In this document: in pieces, positions 8,560 through 17,329 of the stretch
How positions within the stretch are numbered: the first letter of the stretch is position 1
Layout: each line of letters begins with the position of its first letter
Assembly (NCBI GenBank): GCA_040007395.1
Contig: JBDTVG010000195.1
Span: 1-64,000 of the forward strand
Reading direction: 5' to 3'
From: DATGFK01 sp040007395
Lineage (GTDB): Bacteria > Chloroflexota > Anaerolineae > Aggregatilineales > UBA2796
DNA length: 64,000 bases
Notes under the pieces: model-generated
What the model was told of the DNA's origin: nothing
Databases searched by the model: none
What the model saw: only the letters and a program-made list of their open reading frames with translations
Made by a program: the position numbers and the translations under genes

Positions 8560-9026
8560 TATGTAGGGACAACGCAGGCATTGTCCACCTAAATGTCCAC
8601 ATGAAATATTATAGGGGCAACCCACCATACCGTACAGGGCAGGCTCTGTCACGCCGATGCGCGATTTGTAGGGACAATGCTTGCGTTGTCCGGCATTTTG
8701 CGTTGTCCATGAATGGATCGTAGAACACACGGTGTTGTGTAGGGACAATGCTTGCGTTGTCCGGTATTTTTACGTTGCCCGCCAAATAAATCAGCGGACA
8801 GGGCAAGCCCTGTCCCTACGTCCGAACGGCATTTTGCGTTGTCCGCGCAAACATCCACATAATAAATTTGTAGAGGCAATGAAATCGAAATCAGCGGACA
8901 GGGCAAGCCCTGTCCCTACGTTCGAACGGTATTGTGTAGGGACAATGCTTGCGTTGTCCGGCATTTTGCGGTGTCCATGAACCAAACGGTATTGTGTAGG
9001 GACAATGCCTGCGTTGTCCGGCATTC
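8560..9026. repeat. REP palindrome cluster E
   Basis: At least eight palindromes, including a second full copy of the larger composite with the AAATTTGTAGAGGCAATG spacer (about 8865-8885), which is also seen near 60-110 and 940-955. The cluster separates the MFS gene from the L,D-transpeptidase gene, so both start or end beside repeats. Confidence 0.88.
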
Positions 9027-9126
9027 CCCGACTCTCACCCCACGCGATGGGTACGTCACGACTACGCCGCCAAAAGCGATGATAGACTGCTGGCAAGGCA
9101 TCAAATTATCTGAGTGAGAAGGTATC

Positions 9127-10035
9127 ATGGTTAACCATTCCGGAAAATCACGGTGGCTGCTGGCAACCCTAATTATATTGGTCAATATCGTAGCGTGGCG
9201 GACGAGTGTTTTTGCCGCCGATTGTGCCTCTAGCGCCCATGCCGCGGGCTGTACTTACGGTCTGCCCACCGATCAGTATCAGGCGTTGGCGGCGGTCATG
9301 GCAGCCAATCCAGCGCCTAACGGACAGGGGTTAACGCCTGATCCAAAAGAAGTGCTGCGGTACAGCGACACCCGCAAAGCCGACTATCACATTGCTTCCT
9401 CGTTTACCGGAGTCTTGATCAATGGCCTGCCGCCGCTGCAAATGGCGTGGGTAATCAAAAGTGTGCGACCTGTGCTAAACCCCGGCGGCGATCCGAATCC
9501 TGACGCGCCGAGATTGCAACGTTACAGCCGTGTCTACCTCTATGCGACAGTTCACTACAATGGGCTGGATTGGGTGTTGGTCGGTCCCGGTCAATGGGTG
9601 ACACGCGGCGTGGTGGCGCGAGTTATGCCGCCCAGCCGACCCGCCGAAGTTGGCGGACGCTGGGTATCTATCGACCTGAGTGAGCAAGTGCTCACCGCCT
9701 ATGAGGGTGATCAAGCGATCTTTACGACGCTGGTTTCGACGGGCAAAGGCACACGCCCCACGCGCCCCGGCTTGTTCCACATCTATCTGCGTCAGACGGT
9801 GGGCGATATGTCGGCGCTAATGGGTACGCCGGACTACTACAATATCTACAATGTGCCGTGGGTGATGTACTTCAGCGATGGCATGGCCTTACATGCTGCG
9901 CCGTGGCACGATAACTTTGGCTACGTGATGAGTCATGGCTGTGTCAACATGGCGATCACCGATGCGCGTTGGCTGTTCGGCTGGACGGAGAGCGCGCCAA
10001 GTACGTGGGTCTATGTGTGGCGCAGCCATCGCTAA
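9127..10035 (+). CDS. L,D-transpeptidase (YkuD domain), secreted
   Basis: A 302-residue protein with an N-terminal signal sequence or anchor (hydrophobic residues about 9-31, then FAADC). The C-terminal YkuD domain starts near WVSIDLSEQVLTAYEGD and carries the catalytic motif SHGCVNM with H270 and C272. The family makes 3-3 or protein cross-links in peptidoglycan, or in some members acts on other envelope substrates. About 100 residues between the signal and the domain are unassigned. The ATG at 9127 follows a GAGAAGG ribosome-binding site. The gene converges on the restriction-modification operon and has no operon partner. Confidence 0.88.
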   Translation: MVNHSGKSRWLLATLIILVNIVAWRTSVFAADCASSAHAAGCTYGLPTDQYQALAAVMAANPAPNGQGLTPDPKEVLRYSDTRKADYHIASSFTGVLINGLPPLQMAWVIKSVRPVLNPGGDPNPDAPRLQRYSRVYLYATVHYNGLDWVLVGPGQWVTRGVVARVMPPSRPAEVGGRWVSIDLSEQVLTAYEGDQAIFTTLVSTGKGTRPTRPGLFHIYLRQTVGDMSALMGTPDYYNIYNVPWVMYFSDGMALHAAPWHDNFGYVMSHGCVNMAITDARWLFGWTESAPSTWVYVWRSHR

Positions 10036-10082
10036 AAAGACCGCCCTCACCCCCACAACCCCTCTCCCAAAGGAGAGGGGAG

Positions 10083-11519
10083 TTAGGCGCTGCCGAGGAT
10101 CATTTGCTCGACGCGCTGTTTGGCGGTTTCGAGCAAACGAGCCGCATCTTGATGAGCTTGATCAGCGCTTTGTACTGTCTGCTCAATTTGTTGCCCGATG
10201 CTGTTCATTAGGTGTTCATCAAAAATTGGTATTTGTAGTTGACGTAAATTGCCTAACCCTAAGAATGGATTGATCTGGCCTGTGCAAATTTGATCAATCA
10301 GCGTCTTACCCAAAATGGAGTTCAAATATCCCACTATAAAATAAGGATGATAGGTAGGCAGAAAACGCAAGAGTGCAACATCTTGATTTATGTTTGCGGG
10401 AGACGGTAAATTATCAACGATTGCGGCATTTCCAATGCGTCCTTTAATCGTGATAAGCACATCCCGTACCCTAAGCTGTGTTCTCTTTAACTCTCCCTCG
10501 TGATGTTCGGTCAAAATTCGTTTTTGCGAATTGAAGTCAATACGAAAGTCTTGAATATGTTCAGCCGTCAGAAATGGAATATCTCCAACTGCCAAATCAT
10601 GATGTAATGGCGTGTGTCCGTTAGTTACAACACTAAGCAGGCTATCAAGAGGTACGATGCTTATTGGATTTAATGTTTTTAGTGAATCAATGAGCCTCTT
10701 GTACTTCGGCTGGAAGAACTCCGCATCGAGGCGGGCAGCGCTAGAAGCCAGACTGAACGACCCCGTGTACGTCAACTGCGGCGAGAGGTCGAGTCGATCC
10801 AAGCCGAGTTCGTGGGTCAGTAGCGCTTCGGCTTCGGCGTAGAGGCTAACCGAATGCTCCCCAAGTTGCTGAGATTTTTTGATTAAATCTTCAATCTCTA
10901 AGATGGATTGTTCACTTATCACAGGAATTGGAAAATATCGTAAATCTGGAAGGATTAACCCTTGCTGCACTGCTCCACGCACGCGCCGCTTAATCTGAGC
11001 CTGTCCAATGTTGGACGCTAAGTAAGCAGCAAGAAAATACGGATTAATCGTATTGGATCTAATAATCGCGATTTTGCAACTACCCGTGAGGTAATCATAT
11101 TTATCCGTTACTAAACTAACGCTACCTATCGTTCCTACTATTGAAAGCAGCACATCGCCCTTTTTCATATGTGACCTACGTAACGATGTGTAGGCTTCGT
11201 AAGGGATATAAACAGGATTAGAATCTGAGACAAAAAATTTGATCAAATCTTGTCCTCTGAGATAACGTACCCCTTCATCTATAAATTGCTCCTTGATGGT
11301 CATATGATTACCATCCGTTACGAGCGCCAAATCAGACAAGAAACTTGAGTCAAATGCACCAATTTTCTTCTCTTGTAGTAGATATTCTGGGCTGTAATAC
11401 TCAGCATCAAGCCGCAGATCAATCGTGAGATAAGAAAATGTTGCTACACTCCAACTGTTTTTGTTTTTTGCCCCGGCAGTGAACGACTCCAGCGTCCACG
11501 CTTCACCGTCGGGGCGACT
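10083..11519 (-). CDS. hsdS: Restriction-modification specificity subunit (HsdS-like)
   Basis: About 478 residues with two target-recognition halves, each opening with the typical RLDAEYYSPEYL / ARLDAEFFQPKY motif and ending in a helical spacer; this arrangement recognises a bipartite DNA site. It follows the fused nuclease-methyltransferase gene directly. No ATG, GTG or TTG lies in frame between the partner's stop (11519-11521) and the first recognition motif. The frame stays open back into the partner gene, so the start is unresolved. A GTG just after the partner's stop sits in another frame and would need a frameshift in the following A-rich run (GGCAAAAAACAAAAAC). The coordinate given is the first in-frame codon after the partner's stop. 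Confidence 0.8.
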   Translation of the reverse strand, partial: SRPDGEAWTLESFTAGAKNKNSWSVATFSYLTIDLRLDAEYYSPEYLLQEKKIGAFDSSFLSDLALVTDGNHMTIKEQFIDEGVRYLRGQDLIKFFVSDSNPVYIPYEAYTSLRRSHMKKGDVLLSIVGTIGSVSLVTDKYDYLTGSCKIAIIRSNTINPYFLAAYLASNIGQAQIKRRVRGAVQQGLILPDLRYFPIPVISEQSILEIEDLIKKSQQLGEHSVSLYAEAEALLTHELGLDRLDLSPQLTYTGSFSLASSAARLDAEFFQPKYKRLIDSLKTLNPISIVPLDSLLSVVTNGHTPLHHDLAVGDIPFLTAEHIQDFRIDFNSQKRILTEHHEGELKRTQLRVRDVLITIKGRIGNAAIVDNLPSPANINQDVALLRFLPTYHPYFIVGYLNSILGKTLIDQICTGQINPFLGLGNLRQLQIPIFDEHLMNSIGQQIEQTVQSADQAHQDAARLLETAKQRVEQMILGSA

Positions 11520-13477
11520 TAGAAAGGGGCAGGAATGCCCTCCCAGAAAGGAAAGGCTTGCTCCTGTGCGAACAACACAAACGCCGTCGCGATCTCGTCC
11601 AGATCGTGATCGATAACCAAGTGCCCGTGCGAATCGAGCAGCGGCTGCCCGTCCATACCGCGCTTGTAGAGGTATTCGCCGGAATTGTCCTTGCCGCTGG
11701 ATTGGCTGGTCGCAAAAAAGATCGGGTAATCGTCGGCGCGGGGACACAGTATCCCAGCGGCAGGATCGTCATTCCACTTTTGCAAAAACAGGACGCTGGT
11801 TTTCGTGCCAGTGTGCGGCTTGAAGGTGTTGACGTTCAGCCCGACTACCGCCAGAATGCGGCAGTGTTCAGCAATGAAGCGGCGGAATCGTTCGTCGCTG
11901 ATGTTGTTGAAACGGCCTTGTGGCAAAACAATGGCCATGCGTCCGCCCGGTTTGAGAAATTCGAGGTTGCGCTCGATAAACAGGATGTCACGGCCTAGCT
12001 TGGTTTCCCAGCCACGCCCATTGGCTTTGCGGGCGATCTCGTACTGGTGCAGGATACGGGTATCCGCGATGTCGCCAGCAAAGGGCGGGTTGGTCATGAT
12101 CAGGTCGAAGTCGAAGTAACGGAAGTTGGTCTGGTTGCGCTCGTCTTCGATGCGGTCATTGGGGAAGCGGTGCAAACGGTGTCGCAGCCCGACATGGGCG
12201 GCATCGTCCCAAGTGCGCGGATCGAGCGTGTTTACCCGGTAGACATTGGTTTTGCCATCGCCCGCAATAAGATTAAGCGCTTTGGCGATCTTGACGCTGC
12301 GGTTGTCGAAATCAAGGCCATAAACCATTTCGCTAGCGTATTCAGCCTGAACACGGCTTGGGCCTTGCGCGGTCATCTCGCCGCCCCACACATGAAATAT
12401 CGTATGGACGGTAAACCCACAACTGCCCGCCGCCGTGTCGATCATGTACTCATCCGCTTTGGGGTTAAGCATCTTGACGCTCATATCGATCACATGGCGC
12501 GGCGTAAAGTACTGCCCTTTCGCGCCTTTGGCAACCTGAGTAACCAGATACTCGAAGGCTTCATCGATAATTTGCAGATTGGAGTTGAACAGGGCGATGT
12601 CTTGCAAGAAGGACACACAGACTGCCAGATGCGCCGGAATCAAATCGATGCGATCACTGGTTGCAAAGACCCCCGGCCATTTGTTTTTGGCTTCTTCCAA
12701 AAGGTCATTGATCTTTTTGTATAACTGCTGATGCGTTTCGCCAGCGGCGCGAAACTCAACAACATGGCCGGGTCTGCGTTCGGCTTTCCATTCGTCAAAG
12801 AGTTTGGCGTAGACCAGTTTGAAGACTTCCTCAAAGGCATCCACGCCCGCGTTCGCCAGCACTAAATCTTCTAGGTCAAGGATAATTTTTTTGAGTGTCC
12901 AGCGTTCGGTGATGAGCTTATTCGAGGCGCGTAGCTGTTCGATGCTGACCCGTTCGTTGATAACCTCGGCAAGGGTTTGGCTAGCGCGGGGAATTGCCGA
13001 CAGATTGCGGTAGTTGTTCGGGTCTTCGCGGTGAAGGATCACTTCCTCACCGCCGTTTGTCCAAACCGCAATGGGCGCACCTTCGGCGTTGCAGTAGCTT
13101 TTCAGTTGTTCCAAGCCATCTTTACGTTTTGGTTTTTTAACTTCCACAATAATGTAGGCTGTGTCTGGCTGGTCAGCATCGCTGATAAATATATCGGCGC
13201 GTTTTTCGGCAATGCTTGAACCAAAATAGACTCCACGTTCAATGGAAATGCGATCACGCGGGTAGCCGTAGGTGTGCATCAGACGAAACAGATAGAGTTG
13301 ACGCACAATCTCTTCGGGTTTCGCTGGACGTTCGACATTGTTGCAGAAGTCGCGGACATAGGGTTTACCGCGACGGTCATAGATTTCAAGTGCCGCGATT
13401 TCATCCGGTGTAAAGATGTCGAGCGCGTAATCAGTCGATTTGAGAATATCTTCAATTGAATAAGTCGCGGGTAACAT
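11519..13477 (-). CDS. Fused PD-(D/E)XK nuclease / N6-adenine methyltransferase (BcgI-like RM subunit)
   Basis: A 652-residue chain. Residues about 50-140 resemble the HsdR N-terminal nuclease fold: D95 in KRADIFI and E112-x-K114 in IIVEVKKP form a PD-(D/E)XK site. A helical region follows, then a type I-style methyltransferase: GQYFTPRHVI (321-330), motif I MIDTAAGSCGF (about 345-355) and motif IV NPPF (463-466). No helicase motor is present and no hsdR gene lies nearby. With the separate specificity subunit downstream this resembles BcgI-type enzymes (type IIB), which cut and methylate with one chain. It could instead be a methyltransferase with an inactive nuclease domain. The ATG at 13477 gives the full nuclease domain. 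Confidence 0.85.
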   Translation of the reverse strand: MLPATYSIEDILKSTDYALDIFTPDEIAALEIYDRRGKPYVRDFCNNVERPAKPEEIVRQLYLFRLMHTYGYPRDRISIERGVYFGSSIAEKRADIFISDADQPDTAYIIVEVKKPKRKDGLEQLKSYCNAEGAPIAVWTNGGEEVILHREDPNNYRNLSAIPRASQTLAEVINERVSIEQLRASNKLITERWTLKKIILDLEDLVLANAGVDAFEEVFKLVYAKLFDEWKAERRPGHVVEFRAAGETHQQLYKKINDLLEEAKNKWPGVFATSDRIDLIPAHLAVCVSFLQDIALFNSNLQIIDEAFEYLVTQVAKGAKGQYFTPRHVIDMSVKMLNPKADEYMIDTAAGSCGFTVHTIFHVWGGEMTAQGPSRVQAEYASEMVYGLDFDNRSVKIAKALNLIAGDGKTNVYRVNTLDPRTWDDAAHVGLRHRLHRFPNDRIEDERNQTNFRYFDFDLIMTNPPFAGDIADTRILHQYEIARKANGRGWETKLGRDILFIERNLEFLKPGGRMAIVLPQGRFNNISDERFRRFIAEHCRILAVVGLNVNTFKPHTGTKTSVLFLQKWNDDPAAGILCPRADDYPIFFATSQSSGKDNSGEYLYKRGMDGQPLLDSHGHLVIDHDLDEIATAFVLFAQEQAFPFWEGIPAPF

Positions 13478-13674
13478 AGATTTACTCTTATTAGTGAGGT
13501 ATAAGCTACAAAGTTATATTATAGCAGGCGACAGCGCTTGTTACATGGAGAAGAACGGGAGAGGTTAATTTATGGCTCCCTCGGACTTTGCCTATGCGTT
13601 TTGACAGCCTCCGTATCGAGTGTTAAGCTACAGTTTCTTATATTCTCTCCGACAAGCTAACCAAGTGAGCAACC

Positions 13675-14976
13675 ATGCTGCGGCGCTGGCATACTATCCA
13701 AAAATGGCTAACCCCCGGCTTGGGCATCAAACGCTGGCTGATCCTGCTCATCATCGGGTTGACAGCAGGCAGTATCGCGCTGGCGCAACTGATCGTAGAA
13801 CTGTACCGCGAGCAAGAACTCCCCGGTTTCGTGTACTATATCACCTTGCGCTTTCTGCCAATCCCGCTGCGGATCGTCGTCGGGTTGGCGATTGGGATCG
13901 GCATTATTGTGGTTGCTATCCTTGAACTGAATCGCTCGATTCTGTCGCCGTTTGCCCGCCAACAGCACTTCATCGATCTGATGTACAGCTACAGCTTTCG
14001 CAACAAGGGAATTAAGGTGGTAGCGTTGGGCGGCGGAACCGGACTTCCGGCGGTGCTGCGCGGCCTCAAGCACGATACGGGCAACATCATCGCCATTGTG
14101 ACGGTTGCCGACGATGGCGGGAGTTCGGGCAAGCTGCGGCGCGAACTGGGGGTGCTGCCGCCCGGCGACCTACGCAATAACATCGTGGCGCTTGCCGATG
14201 ACGAAAACCTGATGACGCAGCTTTTTCAATATCGTTTTGGCGAAGGCGGGCTAGAAGGTCACAGTTTCGGCAACCTGTTTATCACCGCGCTGGCAGATAT
14301 TACCGGAAGCATGGATCGGGCGTTGATCGAAGCGGGGCGCGTGCTGGCGATTCGGGGGCGCGTGCTGCCTTCGACACTGCAAGATGTCACGCTCGTCGGG
14401 GAAGTTCGCCAGCCGGGCAGTACGACGCTCAAGCGTGTCGTGGGCGAATCGCAGATCCCGATGGTAGGTGGCGTGATCGAACGGGTGTCACTTTCGCCCG
14501 AAAGCGCCCGTGCCTACCCAGAGTCCACCCGTGCCATCCTCAGCGCCGACCTGATCGTGATTGGCCCCGGCAGCCTGTACACCAGCATCGTCCCCAATCT
14601 GCTGGTGGAAGGCATCCCGCAGGCCATCCGGGCGAGTGGGGCGTTGTGCCTCTATGTGTGCAATATCGCGACGCAGGACGGCGAGACGGATAATTACACG
14701 GTTGCCGATCACGTTCTGGCGCTAGAGCGTCACGCAGGCAGACGATTGTTCAGCATCGTCATCGCCAACAATGCCTATCCGCCTTCCGACGAAACGGCGT
14801 ATGTCATGCCTGCGCCACAGGATCACGACATCTGGCAGCGCTACACAATCTACGAAACGGATCTGACCGATAACAAGTATCCTTGGCGGCACAGCCCCGA
14901 AAAGCTTGGTCGGGCGATCCTGAACATCGTCGCGCAGCACCAGTCCACGACGCTGCCTTTCAGCGAAACGAGATAG
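13675..14976 (+). CDS. yvcK: YvcK/CofD-family UDP-sugar-binding protein with N-terminal membrane anchor
   Basis: 433 residues. Two hydrophobic segments (about 20-40 and 55-80) precede a YvcK-type Rossmann domain starting VVALGGGTGLPAVLRGL, with VADDGGSSGKLRRELG, PPGDLRNN, GHSFGNLFI and GPGSLYTSI. In Firmicutes and actinobacteria YvcK/CuvA links central metabolism to cell-wall synthesis and cell shape. Many Chloroflexota and actinobacterial homologues lack the membrane anchor, so the anchored form is mildly unusual. The usual neighbours (rapZ, whiA) are absent here. Confidence 0.88.
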   Translation: MLRRWHTIQKWLTPGLGIKRWLILLIIGLTAGSIALAQLIVELYREQELPGFVYYITLRFLPIPLRIVVGLAIGIGIIVVAILELNRSILSPFARQQHFIDLMYSYSFRNKGIKVVALGGGTGLPAVLRGLKHDTGNIIAIVTVADDGGSSGKLRRELGVLPPGDLRNNIVALADDENLMTQLFQYRFGEGGLEGHSFGNLFITALADITGSMDRALIEAGRVLAIRGRVLPSTLQDVTLVGEVRQPGSTTLKRVVGESQIPMVGGVIERVSLSPESARAYPESTRAILSADLIVIGPGSLYTSIVPNLLVEGIPQAIRASGALCLYVCNIATQDGETDNYTVADHVLALERHAGRRLFSIVIANNAYPPSDETAYVMPAPQDHDIWQRYTIYETDLTDNKYPWRHSPEKLGRAILNIVAQHQSTTLPFSETR

Positions 14977-14992
14977 GGACAACGGATATATA

Positions 14993-15202
14993 GCGGACAG
15001 GGCAAGCCCTGTCCCTACCTCGATGCGCGATTTTTGTAGGGACAATGCTTGCGTTGTCCGGCATTTACCGACGATTGCCAATAGCGGACAGGGCAAGCCC
15101 AGTCCCTACATTCAAGGCGTACTCCGTAGGGACGATGCTTGCGTTGTCCGGTATTTACCGACGATTGCCAATAGCGAACAGGGCAAGCCCTGTCCCTACT
15201 CA
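14993..15202. repeat. REP palindrome cluster F
   Basis: Three GGACAGGGC palindromes alternate with two GGACAATGC-type palindromes, with the spacer TACCGACGATTGCCAATAGC repeated twice. It follows the yvcK stop directly. Confidence 0.85.
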
Positions 15203-15243
15203 AGACGGTAATTAATCCACCTAATTTTTGATTCTTGCAAAAT

Positions 15244-15257
15244 CAACAAATATGTTG
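15244..15257. promoter_or_regulatory. Palindromic operator-like site CAACA-AATA-TGTTG
   Basis: A perfect 5-bp inverted repeat with an AT centre, about 165 bp upstream of the small basic gene at 15422. A related inverted repeat (TAACAA...TTGTTA, 15352-15371) lies nearer the gene, and ACAACATAT-like words recur at 15353-15385. Repeated half-sites before one gene suggest regulator binding; the regulator is unknown. Confidence 0.35.
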
Positions 15258-15320
15258 TAGAATGACAGTCCTTCAATATTTGGTTTTGCCCAAATAGAAA
15301 ACTCTTTATAGCCCTGCTTG

Positions 15321-15343
15321 GAAATGGCTTAGGCCATTTTTTT
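15321..15343 (+). terminator. Rho-independent terminator or attenuator
   Basis: AAATGGC (15322-15328), loop TTAG, GCCATTT (15333-15339), then a run of T. It sits between yvcK with its REP cluster and the gene at 15422, so it either ends readthrough or attenuates the downstream gene. Confidence 0.65.
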
Positions 15344-15421
15344 CTACACTATAACAACATATTTATTGTTAACAATACGCAACATATAGCGCATTCAATT
15401 GTTAGTGAAAGGACGCAACCA

Positions 15422-15709
15422 ATGGATAACACATTTGACCCGCCATTAAGTCGATTTCGCGGCGGGCGGCGCACCCAGAAGCCACGTCGCCGCGATGAAG
15501 CCTTCGCCATGCTGCTGGACTTCGCACGGGCGCATAAAGGCAATAGCCCAACCATGCGCGGCTGGTGGATGATCTTTAAACGTATCCATCCAATGAGTTG
15601 GACACGCTTTCGTGTGCTGATCGAGGAGTTGAAGGACGAAGGCAAGATCGACCTGATCGACGGCGAGATCGTGATTCTGGCGGCGCAGTGGGAGTCCGGC
15701 GGCGAATGA
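15422..15709 (+). CDS. Small basic protein, winged-helix-like, function unknown
   Basis: 95 residues. The N-terminus is rich in arginine and proline (SRFRGGRRTQKPRRRDEA). The rest looks helical and ends with RVLIEELKDEGKIDLIDGEIVIL, the look of a wing after a recognition helix in small DNA-binding proteins. I do not recognise the family. The long AT-rich upstream region with inverted repeats and a terminator-like hairpin suggests independent regulation, possibly by itself. The ATG at 15422 follows GAAAGGACG. Confidence 0.6.
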   Translation: MDNTFDPPLSRFRGGRRTQKPRRRDEAFAMLLDFARAHKGNSPTMRGWWMIFKRIHPMSWTRFRVLIEELKDEGKIDLIDGEIVILAAQWESGGE

Positions 15710-15724
15710 TTGAATCTCAGTTAG

Positions 15725-15868
15725 CTCACCTTACGCAACCCTCACCCCCCGCCCCTCTCCCTCAGATAGAGGGGAGCAAATACGCTTGTTTGGAAAGTCC
15801 CACGCCCTGAGGGAGAGGGATTTAGGGTGAGGGTAACTTTGCATAAAACACCGCCTGCGTAAGGTGAG
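15725..15868. repeat. 144-bp nested inverted repeat (MITE-like)
   Basis: Outer arms CTCACCTTACGCA (15725-15737) and TGCGTAAGGTGAG (15856-15868). Inner arms ACCCTCACCC (15738-15747) with GGGTGAGGGT (15825-15834), and CCCTCTCCCTCA with TGAGGGAGAGGG. The whole unit can fold into one long hairpin and contains no frame. A related partial sequence (CCCTCACCCCCACAACCCCTCTCCC) occurs at about 10045-10070. Confidence 0.7.
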
Positions 15869-15891
15869 TCAGTCACAAACTCCACAACAGC

Positions 15892-15955
15892 GGACAGGGC
15901 AAGCCCTGTCCCTACGTCCAAACGGTATTTCGTAGGGACAATGCTTGCGTTGTCC
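15892..15955. repeat. REP pair G
   Basis: GGACAGGGC-AA-GCCCTGTCC-CTAC, a short spacer, then GTAG plus GGACAATGC-TT-GCGTTGTCC. A single inverted doublet beside the 3' end of the acyl-CoA dehydrogenase gene. Confidence 0.85.
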
Positions 15956-15968
15956 GCTGAACCGTTGC

Positions 15969-17081
15969 CTAAACTATCGCCATGCCGTCGAAGGTGACGA
16001 AGCCGCGCCCGTTTCGCAGCCAGCGCTCAACTGGATGTTCGCGGATGTAGCCATGTCCGCCGAGGACTTGCACAGCGGAATCGGTCACGAACAACACGGC
16101 TTTGTCGGCGTATTCTTTGGCGAGATAGGAGTCGCGGGTCAGGTCGGCATTGGGCTGCATATCGAGGTTCCAAGCGGCTTCCCATGCCATGAGCCGCGCC
16201 GCATCTACCTCAATCGCCATCTCGGCTAGCATGAAGGCAATCGCCTGTTTATGGGCAATCGGCGCACCGAAGGCCACGCGCTCTTTGGCATAATCGCGGG
16301 CGTATTCGAAAGCGCTGCGAGCCACCCCTACCGCCAACGCCGCCAACGCGACCCGACTGTGACTCAACAAACGCTCGTAACGTGTCCCCTGATCGCCGCC
16401 GAGTTTGCAGTTCGCGCTGACCTCGGCGTTGGTGAAATTCATCGGGTAAGTCGGCAGGGCGCGGATACCCATCAGCTTTTCGCGTGCGCCGATGACCATG
16501 CCTTCGGTGCCTGCATCGACTAGATAGCCGTCCATTTTGCCCGACTCGCTGTCGCGGGCGTAGACCAACACGCTGCGCGCATTTTCAGCCAGCGGCACAT
16601 AGGCTTTTGCGCCGTTCAGATGGTAACACTCACCGTCGCGAGTGGCGGTGGTCTTGAGCGCCCCCGCATCAAAAGCGATACCCGGCTCGATCAACGCGGC
16701 GGTAAATGGGGTGGGAGTCGCGTCGGCAAAGCTCGGCAGAATATTCTGCTGCTGCTCAAGCGTGCCGCTGAACAGCACTGGCAAGCCCACCAAGCCCGGC
16801 GCGAGTACCGCCAACGCCACCGATAGATCGCCATAGGCCAGCGCTTCGGCAGCGAGTACATTGGTCACGGCGCTATATTCGCCCAACCCGCCGAACTCCT
16901 CTGGGATGGAGGCAGGCAGCAGCCCGATCTCCCACCCCTTGCGGATCACCGAGTCGGGCAGGGTATTCGACTCGTCGGCTGCGTGGGCAATCTTGCGGAC
17001 ATCGTTCAACGCATATTTCGTGATCGTGTCCACTAACATTTGTTGTTCTTCAGTCGGGGTAAAAGACATCGTGGTCATCAT
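15969..17081 (-). CDS. Acyl-CoA dehydrogenase
   Basis: 370 residues with the usual three-domain layout: an N-terminal helical domain (EEQQMLVDTITKYA...GLLPASIPEEFGGLG), a middle beta domain and a C-terminal helical domain (RVALAALAVGVARSAFEYARDYAKERVAFGAPIAHKQAIAFMLAEM...VQVLGGHGYIREHPVERWLRN, shown in part). These FAD flavoenzymes oxidise acyl-CoA thioesters. The protein ends GRGFVTFDGMAIV, where the family normally has an E-G-T type motif providing the catalytic base; an aspartate takes that place here. No other fatty-acid gene is adjacent, so the substrate is open. Confidence 0.85.
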   Translation of the reverse strand: MMTTMSFTPTEEQQMLVDTITKYALNDVRKIAHAADESNTLPDSVIRKGWEIGLLPASIPEEFGGLGEYSAVTNVLAAEALAYGDLSVALAVLAPGLVGLPVLFSGTLEQQQNILPSFADATPTPFTAALIEPGIAFDAGALKTTATRDGECYHLNGAKAYVPLAENARSVLVYARDSESGKMDGYLVDAGTEGMVIGAREKLMGIRALPTYPMNFTNAEVSANCKLGGDQGTRYERLLSHSRVALAALAVGVARSAFEYARDYAKERVAFGAPIAHKQAIAFMLAEMAIEVDAARLMAWEAAWNLDMQPNADLTRDSYLAKEYADKAVLFVTDSAVQVLGGHGYIREHPVERWLRNGRGFVTFDGMAIV

Positions 17082-17182
17082 TAATTTTTCCTGTTAAACC
17101 AACTGCCAACACTTTTTATCTATAGTTGAATTTTAGCACGGCTTGGCAATCCCTGATCCCTCGATGGACAACGCAAAATACT

Positions 17183-17202
17183 GGACAACGCAGGTGTTGT
17201 CC
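17183..17202. repeat. Single REP palindrome H
   Basis: GGACAACGC-AG-GTGTTGTCC without the GTAG tail, in the 250-bp gap between the dehydrogenase gene and the large secreted protein gene. A degraded half copy (GGACAACGCAAAATAC) lies just before it. Confidence 0.6.
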
Positions 17203-17329
17203 GCCGCCATCACCCGAATTGCAGTGCAGACAATTTTGAGGCGATTGCCCTAATATTCAGCAGCATGGCTATCTCATCTCGATCAAGATAATCATGCTGC
17301 AATGCGGTCAGCCACACCTAGAGATCGCG

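Noticed and set aside
11519..11747. Extension of the specificity subunit upstream into the methyltransferase gene
   Set aside because: The extra 76 residues are arginine-rich antiphase sequence of the partner gene, without similarity to specificity subunits.
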